Shown here piece by piece: positions 1-6,808 of a DNA stretch of 11,019 nucleotides. This stretch comes from Pirellulales bacterium (lineage in GTDB: Bacteria; Planctomycetota; Planctomycetia; Pirellulales; Thermoguttaceae). Location: the NCBI GenBank assembly GCA_030605745.1, contig JAUWHT010000148.1, positions 1-11,019 of the forward strand, read 5' to 3'. The position numbers were made by a program, and so were the translations under genes. The notes below the pieces were generated by a model. That model searched no databases, was not told where the DNA came from, and saw only the letters and a list, made by a program, of their open reading frames with translations. The first letter of the stretch is position 1. Each line of letters opens with the position of its first letter.

Positions 1-116
1 TCCTTTCCGGAAAAGGGCTGGGAGGTTCCAGTTGGGGAAGGATACTGAGAACCGCCCGCCGGGTCAACGTGATTTCTACCCCAAACCGCTAAAGTGTAAG
101 CAGAATCCATGCCGAT

Positions 117-130
117 GTCAAACTTTGACG
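117..130. promoter_or_regulatory. Perfect palindrome with -35-like hexamer upstream of the surface-protein gene
   Basis: GTCAAA-C-TTTGAC (117-129) is a perfect 6-bp inverted repeat around one central base. It overlaps TTGACG (125-130), which resembles a sigma-70 -35 box. No good -10 box lies 16-18 bp downstream (candidates around 147-154 match poorly), so the promoter reading is weak. An operator about 105 bp before the ATG at 235 is plausible from position alone. The rest of 1-224 shows no convincing gene; it holds a 10-bp palindrome (TTTCCGGAAA, 4-13) and a small GGACC/GGTCC stem (187-204). Confidence 0.25.
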
Positions 131-224
131 ATTGAGGGGACTTTTGGGATTGAGCGGCGACAGTGTACGTCCGGACCGTGCGTCCAGGACCACGACAGGG
201 GTCCCCCCGCGCACCGACAGACAC

Positions 225-228
225 GGAG
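225..228 (+). promoter_or_regulatory. Ribosome binding site setting the start at 235
   Basis: GGAG lies 6 nt before ATG 235. The same frame is open upstream to an ATG at 163, but the 24 extra residues would be arginine- and proline-rich and would sit before an otherwise complete signal peptide. The Shine-Dalgarno site and the signal peptide both favour 235. Confidence 0.75.
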
Positions 229-234
229 CTGAAC

Positions 235-3200
235 ATGGCAATTGGATCTGGAGTTTCGGCCGCGGTTTCTCGCCAAGTCCCCCTCATTCTGCTGGCAATG
301 GTAGCGGTCGGCCTCGCTGTGCCGCTCGGAGTCTACGCTCAGACCAGCCCGGACCCGATGGAAGACGAGCTGCCGTTTACCGAGACGTTCGGCGGCAATA
401 TCTACCTGAGGGACTCGCATTTCCGACTTGGGTACCGAACGGAGAGCTACGGGCAGGAAGACGGTCAGGTGAGCATTGGCCTGCGGAGCTTCGCGCCTCT
501 AGGCAGCGGGTTGATGTTCTTCAAGGGACAGTTCGACTTTGCCCCCAACAGCGTCGAAGACGGCGGTGTGAACATTGGCGGAGGGTTTCGGCGCCTATAC
601 CCTGGTGTTTTGGCTGGCGGCACGACTCGGGTTTTCGGCATCAGCGCCTGGTACGATGGAGATGTAACCCGCGCGAAAAACTACTTCAATCAATTCGGCG
701 TGAGTCTGGAATCCCTTGGCGACCTCTGGGATCTGCGTGTCAACGGGAACATCCCCCTCGGAAAAACTCGACAGGTGGGCGGCGAGCTGACCCTCACCGA
801 CGAACTCTGCTACTCCGACAACTTCCTCGGCCGCACCACCTGGAGTACTGCCGACTACGCGTCTTCCGTGGTCGAGTTTGAAGTCGCTCGCAGGGTGCTG
901 GACCGCAATGCTTGGGTATTCGGGGGCGGCTACTCACTCCATGACGACGAAATGAGCGACTTCGGGTACAAGCTCGGCGCACGCGGCTACCTGAATGAGA
1001 ATCTGTTGCTGGAGTTGAAGGTTTCCGACGATGACATCTTCGGCACGAACGTGATTTTTGGCGTAGTCTGCTTCCTCAGACGACTCCCAACTTGCCGCCA
1101 AGGACCGTGTGATATTTGCAGCCGTTTGCGGGAACCGGTAATCCGCAACGAGTACATCGCCACGCGGCAGGAACCTGCAAGAGGCTGCCTGCCACTGACG
1201 GACGAAGACGATGAGTTCATCCGGGTGGTTCACGTCGACAGCAACGCAACCGGATCGGGCGACGGCACCTTCGAGAGTCCCTTGACCAGCCTCGACGACG
1301 TGTTTGGCAACTCGCAACAGGACGACATCGTTCTGGTCCACTCCGGCAGCACGTTTAACGGCGAGTCGGTGGTTCTGCAAGATTTGCAGCGGCTGCTGGG
1401 CGAAGGCAACGACGTAGAGCACCTGGTCACGACCAGCGAGCTTGGCGAAGTGGCGTTGCCCGAGACCTCGCCCGGGGCTTTGTCCGGACTGATTCCCAAG
1501 ATCAACAACGCACCCGTTGCCGCAGTCATCCTGGCCCAAGCCGACGACGAGCACGATGTGAATGCCGACGACTATGATCCAGACGATCCCATCTCCTTCA
1601 ATGAAGTCTCGAATCTGTCGATCGACGGTGGCATCAACGGTATCGTCTCGTCCGCGGTCGGCATCGCCGAGGCCGACATCAACAACATGACCATCGAGAA
1701 CACCACGGGCGACGGCATCGTTCTCACCCCGTTTATCGAGGTGTTTGACGACGACGGCACGAAAACACGGCAGGTTCGCTTCAGCCCGACGATTACCCAG
1801 AGCGAGTTTCGCAACGTCGGCGGGGACGACATCGATCTGAATGCGACAACCGGCGAGGTCATCACCACGACCGTCGTCGAAGACATCCAAATCCAAAACG
1901 TCGAAAGCACCAACGGCAACGGCTGGGGTATCAATATCACCAACAACAAGAGTCTGGCCACCATCGACCAATACAAGTACAACGCCGGTGCCGCGTCGGA
2001 CGGGGGCATCAAGTTCACCTCGTCCCCGGGCGGCGCCAACGTAACGAGCAGTGCGATCACGGGCGGCATCGGCACAAGCGGCATCGGCGTCAGTCTGGTC
2101 GGCGCCACCGAGGACAGCTTCGCAGGCACGTTTACCTTCAGCGACGTGACGATCGAAAACACGGGCGGCGCGGGCTTGCACGTCGCCGGAGACGCCACCA
2201 ATGTCAACTTCAAGGGCCAGATTACCCAGGCCAACAACGCGGCTGCCGTCTATGTCCAGGGCGACGGCGATGGTGCGCACACCGGCACGCTCAACTTCAA
2301 CGAGATGGTGACCGACGCCGGCGTCGTTAGGGCCACCGCCGGCACCGGCCTGGTCTTCGACGAAGCCGACGGCAGGTACGACTTCAACCACTTGGTGAAT
2401 CTCGACGATGTCAGCACGGGCATCGACATCCTGGACTCCAGGGGCACCTTCAACTTCAACAACGTGACCATCGACGAGGCGACCATCGCCGCCTTCAGGC
2501 TCGATGGCGGGGCCGGCGTCAACGGCGCCGCCACCACGGTCAACTTCACCGGCACGATCACGCAGACCGTGGCCGGCGCCGGCTCGGCGGTCGATATCCG
2601 CGGTGCCCATACGGGCACGGTCAACTTCAACGAGAAGTATCCCGACTGGGGCATCATCACGGCCACCAGCGGTGACGGCCTGGAGTTCGCCAACGCCGAC
2701 GGCATCTACAACTTCAATAACTCCGTGGCCATCGGCCAAGCAGGCACGACGACCGCCGCCAACATCAACATCCAGGACGACAGCGGCGCTGGTTCAGACG
2801 GCCGGTTCAATTTCAGCAACGTTACGATCTACAACTCCACCGCCTCCGCTTTCCGGCTCAACGGCGGAACGGCCGACGTAGACTTCACCGGAAAGATCAT
2901 CCAAGAGGAGGCCGGTGTCGGTGCGGCCGTGGAAATCGGTGGTGAGCATCGTGCGGGCACGGTTCCCGGTATGGGCTCCGGTACAGTTGCCTTCAAGGAA
3001 CAAGACGCTAAGGGGGGCATTATCACAGCCAGCCAAGGTAGCGGCCTGCAGTTTGCCAATGCCGACGGCATCTACCAGTTCAACGACAAGATCATCGTTT
3101 CCGGGGACACCGGGACCGGAGCCACTGAGGGCATCAACATCATCACCGATTCCGACGGTACCTTTACCTTCAAGCACGTGGAGATTACGGACGTCCAGAA

Positions 3201-5175
3201 CACAGCCTTCAACCTCAACGGCGGCTCGGCCGATGTGACCATCACCGGTACGATTACCCAGTCCAAGAATAATGCGGCTGCATTCTCCGTCGGCGGCCAG
3301 CACGATGGGACAGTCAACTTCAGCGAGAAGGAGACTAACGATGGTATCATTATCGCCAGCACCGGCAGCGGCCTGACCTTCAACCAGGCCGACGGTACCT
3401 ATGACTTCAACCACGCGATTGAACTGAGCGGCACTGCGGGCATCGACATCCAGGATTCCGACGGCACGTTCAACTTCCACGATACCGAAATTACCGACAG
3501 CAGCATTGCGGCCTTCAACCTCAACGGCGGCACGGCCAACGTTGACTTCACCGGCCAGATTACGCAGACGGCCAATGCCGTGGCGGCGGTGAACATCGAG
3601 GGCGGCCACACCGGCACGGTCAACTTCAACGAGGCCGAGACCGACCAGGGAGTCATCGAGGGCACCGCGGGCACCGGCCTGGTGTTCACCAACGCCGACG
3701 GGACGTACAACTTCAAGGACAAGATCGCCGTATCCGGGGCTAGCGGGTCCGGGGCGACGGCCGGCATCAGCATCACGACCGGCTCCGACGGTACCTTTGA
3801 CTTCGACAAGGCAATACTCACGGACATCAACAGTGTGGCCTTCAACCTCAACGGCGGGACGGCCGACGTGGCCTTCACCGGTAAGATCACCCAAACCAAG
3901 AACAACGCTGCGGTGCTGACCATCGGCGGCGGGCACGCGGCGGGCACGCTGCCGGGTACGGGCACGGGCACCGTCACCTTCGACGAGTCCGAGCCGGGCC
4001 ACGGCATCATCACCGCCTCGATGGGCACTGGGCTGGAGTTCGACGACGCCTTTGGTGCTTACAGTTTCAATGATAAGGTCGAACTGAGCGGGACTACGGC
4101 CATCGATATCGCGGAGACGCCCGTGGACGTGACCAAGGACGGCACCTACCGCTTCACGGGAGTAGTCGAGATCGCAAACACAAGCGGCGCTGGAACCGCC
4201 CTTTCGGCCAATGGCGGGATCCTCGAAATGAGCAACAGCGCCAATATGATCGACACGAGCGCGGGCACGGGCATTGCTGTCGACCTCAACGGCGTTAAGA
4301 TCGGCTCCGGCGGTGTGAAATTCGAGAGCGTTTCGGTCGACGGCGCGGCCAACGGCATGGTACTGACCAACCTCACCGGAACGGGAACGTTCTCTGTCGG
4401 GTCCGGCGGGAGCAGCACGGGCGACGGCGGCACCATCCAAAACACCACCGGCGCCGGTATTGCCATCACCAACGCCGCCAAAGTCTCGTTGAACAATATG
4501 TTGATCTCCACCAACATCGGGGGCGACGGAATTGATCTGCAGCATAACAGTGCCATGTCGTCTAATGTGACCATCGCCGACTGCACAATCCGCAACACGA
4601 CCGGCGAAGGCATCTCTTTGAACGCCACTGGAGCCGGTTCGATGCGGTTGACGCTCAACAACAATACGATCGACCACAATGACTTACAGGGCATCAACCT
4701 TGCTGTCGGAGGCGACTCCACGCTGGCCAATATCACGCTGGACGGAAACAGTGTGGCAAACGACGACCACGAGGCGGTCCTCTTCACTGCCAGTGGAGCT
4801 GGTGCGAAGACCGTTAACCTGTTAATGAAGAACAATCACTTTTCCAACGACGATCCAACCGCCGTTACCGCGGATATCCAGGCCAACGGCACCGTGACCC
4901 TCAACACCACGGTTCACACGAACACGTTTGTCAACAGTGACAGCGTGTCGGGATATGCCTATCGAACCCGAACCAACGATGGTGGGGCGAGTGTCCGGCT
5001 GAGCCTGAAGAACAACCAGGCGGCGAATAACAACGCCTCCGATGAGTACGAACTGATCAACACCGACGGTTCGTTCGCGGTGGAGGATCTCGCCGATGTG
5101 AACACCGACAACACGGGAACGGTCGGCCAGAGCGGCACCATCGTCGATGATCCGGGCGGCATCCCGACACCGTAG
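235..5175 (+). CDS. Giant secreted surface protein: inverse-autotransporter-like barrel plus beta-helix passenger
   Basis: 1646 residues from ATG 235. A signal peptide is clear: hydrophobic core about residues 15-33, cleavage likely after VYA (33-35). Residues about 47-282 resemble the intimin/invasin-type beta barrel: alternating aromatic/polar strands, with a diagnostic stretch near FGISAWYDGDVTRAKNYFNQ and a following strand ending NGNIPLG. A short cysteine-containing linker follows (C279, C287, C292, C295), then PVIRNEYIA (301-309). The passenger opens with HVDSNATGSGDGTFESPLTSL (about 333-353) and LQRLLGEG (about 384), a cap typical of right-handed parallel beta-helix proteins. It continues with beta-helix rungs, six tandem long repeats (631-1302) and simpler Asn/Gly-rich rungs to the C terminus. 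There is no C-terminal barrel, so export would be of the inverse (type Ve) kind, with the barrel in the outer membrane and the passenger outside. Adhesion or cell-surface interaction is inferred from family; no catalytic site is recognised. The gene stands alone on its strand and converges on the regulator gene. Confidence 0.85.
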   Translation: MAIGSGVSAAVSRQVPLILLAMVAVGLAVPLGVYAQTSPDPMEDELPFTETFGGNIYLRDSHFRLGYRTESYGQEDGQVSIGLRSFAPLGSGLMFFKGQFDFAPNSVEDGGVNIGGGFRRLYPGVLAGGTTRVFGISAWYDGDVTRAKNYFNQFGVSLESLGDLWDLRVNGNIPLGKTRQVGGELTLTDELCYSDNFLGRTTWSTADYASSVVEFEVARRVLDRNAWVFGGGYSLHDDEMSDFGYKLGARGYLNENLLLELKVSDDDIFGTNVIFGVVCFLRRLPTCRQGPCDICSRLREPVIRNEYIATRQEPARGCLPLTDEDDEFIRVVHVDSNATGSGDGTFESPLTSLDDVFGNSQQDDIVLVHSGSTFNGESVVLQDLQRLLGEGNDVEHLVTTSELGEVALPETSPGALSGLIPKINNAPVAAVILAQADDEHDVNADDYDPDDPISFNEVSNLSIDGGINGIVSSAVGIAEADINNMTIENTTGDGIVLTPFIEVFDDDGTKTRQVRFSPTITQSEFRNVGGDDIDLNATTGEVITTTVVEDIQIQNVESTNGNGWGINITNNKSLATIDQYKYNAGAASDGGIKFTSSPGGANVTSSAITGGIGTSGIGVSLVGATEDSFAGTFTFSDVTIENTGGAGLHVAGDATNVNFKGQITQANNAAAVYVQGDGDGAHTGTLNFNEMVTDAGVVRATAGTGLVFDEADGRYDFNHLVNLDDVSTGIDILDSRGTFNFNNVTIDEATIAAFRLDGGAGVNGAATTVNFTGTITQTVAGAGSAVDIRGAHTGTVNFNEKYPDWGIITATSGDGLEFANADGIYNFNNSVAIGQAGTTTAANINIQDDSGAGSDGRFNFSNVTIYNSTASAFRLNGGTADVDFTGKIIQEEAGVGAAVEIGGEHRAGTVPGMGSGTVAFKEQDAKGGIITASQGSGLQFANADGIYQFNDKIIVSGDTGTGATEGINIITDSDGTFTFKHVEITDVQNTAFNLNGGSADVTITGTITQSKNNAAAFSVGGQHDGTVNFSEKETNDGIIIASTGSGLTFNQADGTYDFNHAIELSGTAGIDIQDSDGTFNFHDTEITDSSIAAFNLNGGTANVDFTGQITQTANAVAAVNIEGGHTGTVNFNEAETDQGVIEGTAGTGLVFTNADGTYNFKDKIAVSGASGSGATAGISITTGSDGTFDFDKAILTDINSVAFNLNGGTADVAFTGKITQTKNNAAVLTIGGGHAAGTLPGTGTGTVTFDESEPGHGIITASMGTGLEFDDAFGAYSFNDKVELSGTTAIDIAETPVDVTKDGTYRFTGVVEIANTSGAGTALSANGGILEMSNSANMIDTSAGTGIAVDLNGVKIGSGGVKFESVSVDGAANGMVLTNLTGTGTFSVGSGGSSTGDGGTIQNTTGAGIAITNAAKVSLNNMLISTNIGGDGIDLQHNSAMSSNVTIADCTIRNTTGEGISLNATGAGSMRLTLNNNTIDHNDLQGINLAVGGDSTLANITLDGNSVANDDHEAVLFTASGAGAKTVNLLMKNNHFSNDDPTAVTADIQANGTVTLNTTVHTNTFVNSDSVSGYAYRTRTNDGGASVRLSLKNNQAANNNASDEYELINTDGSFAVEDLADVNTDNTGTVGQSGTIVDDPGGIPTP
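2125..4140 (+). repeat. Six tandem coding repeats in the beta-helix passenger
   Basis: Units begin at 2125, 2443, 2800, 3157, 3463 and 3790 and measure 106, 119, 119, 102, 109 and 117 residues; a degenerate seventh starts at 4141. Each opens with G-T/R-F-x-F, followed by an FxLNGG-type turn, V-x-F-T-G-x-I-x-Q, a GTVNFNE-like strand, GxGLxF and a closing (A)DGxYxFN strand. The Phe/Asn ladders and constant spacing fit stacked beta-helix coils. Length differences come from two insertions: one after the mid-unit His (RAGTVPGMGSGT in unit 3, AAGTLPGTGTGT in unit 6), and one near the end (units 2, 3 and 5). Short DNA stretches such as GGCACGGTCAACTTCAACGA recur almost unchanged between units. Confidence 0.9.
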
Positions 5176-5187
5176 TGTGTCAGTGTC

Positions 5188-5262
5188 GTAGCACAGGCAT
5201 CTTGCCTGTGTATTCGGTATTGCCTGTGTATTCAGCGGCCACAGGCTGGAAGCCCGTGCTAC
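5188..5262. repeat. Inverted pair of GTAG-type REP-like elements between convergent genes
   Basis: The left arm starts GTAGCACAGGC (5188) and the right arm ends CCCGTGCTAC (5262); the 23-base arms match at 19 positions. The left arm is itself a hairpin, CACAGGCA-TCT-TGCCTGTG (5192-5210). Inside the pair, TGCCTGTGTATTC occurs twice (5203-5215 and 5221-5233). A GTAG tetranucleotide followed by an imperfect palindrome, with two copies head to head, is the classical REP/BIME layout mobilised by RAYT (TnpA-REP) transposases. The element fills most of the 89-bp gap between the surface-protein stop (5175) and the regulator stop (5265). It could limit read-through from both sides, but no T-run makes it a standard intrinsic terminator. 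Confidence 0.75.
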
Positions 5263-5264
5263 TG

Positions 5265-6704
5265 TTACGAGCCGATGTCCGAGCTGAGACCGTACTTCCG
5301 CATCAGCGCGTGGAAATTGGTCCGCTGGATGCCTACGTCTTCTGCGGCTTTGCTGACGTTTCCTCCGCAGCGCTGGAGCGCCTCTGTCAGGAAGCGGCAT
5401 TCCAGCTCCTGTACGGCCGCATCTCTGACCTGCTGTTTGAGCCTTTTGAACTCTTCCCAGCTTTGCGGAAGCTGCGTGACGGTTGGTCGCCAGCGGGCCT
5501 GGCGGACCTCGGGGGGCAGGTGCCGCGGCTCGATGCGATCACAGTCGCAGAGGATGGCGATTCGCTGGACGATGTTCCGCAGCTCGCGAACGTTGCCCGG
5601 CCAGCGGTAGCTCTCCATTTGCAGCATCGCCTCCGGGGTAAACCCCTTCATGTCGGTCTGGTTTTTCTTGCAGAAGCGTTCCAGGAACGCCATGGCCAGT
5701 CTGGGAATATCGCCGTGGCGCTCACGCAGCGGGGGCAGGTACATCGGCACGACGTTCAGCCGGTAGTACAAATCCTCGCGGAAGGTCCCTTCGGTTACCA
5801 TTTCCGCCAGGTCGCGGTTGGTGGCGGCCACCAGGCGGATATCCACTTTGCGCTCCTCGGTGTCCCCTACTCTTCTCACCAGCCTTGTCTCCAGCACCCT
5901 TAGCAGTTTTCCTTGCGTCTCCGCGCTGATGTTAGCCACTTCGTCGAGGAACAGGGTTCCTTTGTGGGCGGCGTCGAACAGCCCCTGCTTGGTTGCAATT
6001 GCGCCGGAAAAGGAACCCTTCGCATGGCCGAACAGTTCGCTTTCCAGCAAGGTAGGAGCAAGTGCGCTACAGTCGCAGGCGAGCAAAGGGTGATCCTTCC
6101 GCCGGCTGAGCCGGTGTATTGCCCGCACCACCATCTCCTTGCCAGTGCCGCTCTCACCGGTTATCAGCACGGTACCGTCGCTGGGGGCCACACGTTTGAT
6201 CAGTGCGAAGACGCGCTGCATCGGGCGGCTTTCGCCGATGATGCCCTCGAACCCCCGCTGGACTTCGAGTTCACGCCGCAGCAGGGCATTTTCTCTGATC
6301 AGGGCCGAGTGCTCGCCCACTTTTTGCACGATCATCTTGAGTTGATCCGGCGAGAACGGTTTGCTCAGGTAGTCTGCCGCCCCTTGTTTCATGGCCTCTA
6401 CGGCCGATTCCACGGTCGAGTGGCCGGTGACGATCACCACCTGCGACGGCACGCCGGACTGCTTGATGCGCTTGAGCACCTCCAGGCCGTCGATTCCCGG
6501 CATCATCAGGTCCAGGAGGATCACGTCGAAATCACCCGACAGGGCCGCCCGAAGCCCTGCCTGCGGATCTTCATAGGACTCCACATCGTGCCCGTCGGGG
6601 CACAGCGTCCGCTTACAACTGAGCCCGATCACCAGCTCGTCGTCAATGACCAGTATCCGCTGTTGCATCGGAGGAAGCTGTGGTTGGGATGGGGGAGTGT
6701 TCAT
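5265..6704 (-). CDS. NtrC-family sigma-54-dependent response regulator
   Basis: 479 residues with the full three-domain layout. The receiver (about 15-128) has the acidic pair D21-D22, phosphoacceptor D65 in VILLDLMMPG, T93 and K115. The AAA+ sigma-54 activation domain (about 153-385) has Walker A GESGTGKE (183-190), Walker B LFLDE (251-255) and WPGNVREL (368-375). The C terminus (about 435-475) is a Fis-type helix-turn-helix (GGNVSKAAEDVGIQRTNFH). The sigma-54 contact loop, normally GAFTGA, reads GSFSGA (230-235). It should be phosphorylated by the kinase encoded just upstream and activate sigma-54 promoters by ATP hydrolysis. The start is uncertain: neither ATG 6704 nor the in-frame ATG at 6668 (residue 13, just before QQRILVIDDE) has a good Shine-Dalgarno site. 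It is separated from the kinase by 98 nt holding a large inverted repeat. Its targets are not visible here. Confidence 0.93.
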   Translation of the reverse strand: MNTPPSQPQLPPMQQRILVIDDELVIGLSCKRTLCPDGHDVESYEDPQAGLRAALSGDFDVILLDLMMPGIDGLEVLKRIKQSGVPSQVVIVTGHSTVESAVEAMKQGAADYLSKPFSPDQLKMIVQKVGEHSALIRENALLRRELEVQRGFEGIIGESRPMQRVFALIKRVAPSDGTVLITGESGTGKEMVVRAIHRLSRRKDHPLLACDCSALAPTLLESELFGHAKGSFSGAIATKQGLFDAAHKGTLFLDEVANISAETQGKLLRVLETRLVRRVGDTEERKVDIRLVAATNRDLAEMVTEGTFREDLYYRLNVVPMYLPPLRERHGDIPRLAMAFLERFCKKNQTDMKGFTPEAMLQMESYRWPGNVRELRNIVQRIAILCDCDRIEPRHLPPEVRQARWRPTVTQLPQSWEEFKRLKQQVRDAAVQELECRFLTEALQRCGGNVSKAAEDVGIQRTNFHALMRKYGLSSDIGS

Positions 6705-6724
6705 TGATTATTCACAGAAAATTC

Positions 6725-6808
6725 GTTTAGCCGCCGGGCTTGCCCGGCGCGTTGGTGGGCGTCAATACGCTCGAACGCAAACGCGCCGGGCAAGCCCGGC
6801 GGCTAAAC
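6725..6808. repeat. Perfect 29-bp inverted repeat (REP doublet) between kinase and regulator
   Basis: The arms 6725-6753 and 6780-6808 are exact reverse complements, separated by 26 nt that contain a small GCGT-CAAT-ACGC stem (6759-6770). Each arm begins GTTTAGCCGCC and contains its own hairpin, CGCCGGGC-TT-GCCCGGCG (6732-6749 in the left arm). The right arm overlaps the end of the kinase gene, whose TAG stop is 6803-6805. The first 22 bases of the arm recur exactly at 10880-10901. In the transcript this would be a very stable stem between the two cistrons, which may stabilise the upstream message, reduce read-through to the regulator, or both. There is no T-run. Confidence 0.9.

Noticed and set aside
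135..160. Sigma-54 promoter before the surface-protein gene
   Set aside because: TGGGATTGAGCGGC has GG and GC elements at the wrong distance and lacks the flanking consensus.
32..232. 66-residue plus-strand open frame before the surface-protein gene
   Set aside because: No ribosome binding site, composition like random GC-rich DNA, no recognisable motif, and it ends just before the real start.
163..234. N-terminal extension of the surface protein from ATG 163
   Set aside because: It would put 24 arginine/proline-rich residues before a complete signal peptide, while ATG 235 has a good ribosome binding site.
934..2739. 601-residue minus-strand open frame
   Set aside because: It lies antisense to the surface-protein gene; repetitive Val/Asp/Gly/Arg content mirrors the repeats on the other strand, with no domain or start signal.
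2125..4140. CRISPR-like periodic repeats
   Set aside because: The period is about 306-357 bp, always a multiple of three, within one open frame; they are protein repeats.
2794..4677. 627-residue minus-strand open frame
   Set aside because: Also antisense to the tandem repeats; its own periodicity is a by-product of the coding repeats on the plus strand.
5175..5903. 242-residue plus-strand open frame
   Set aside because: It overlaps the repeat element and the antisense of the well-supported NtrC-type gene; no protein features.
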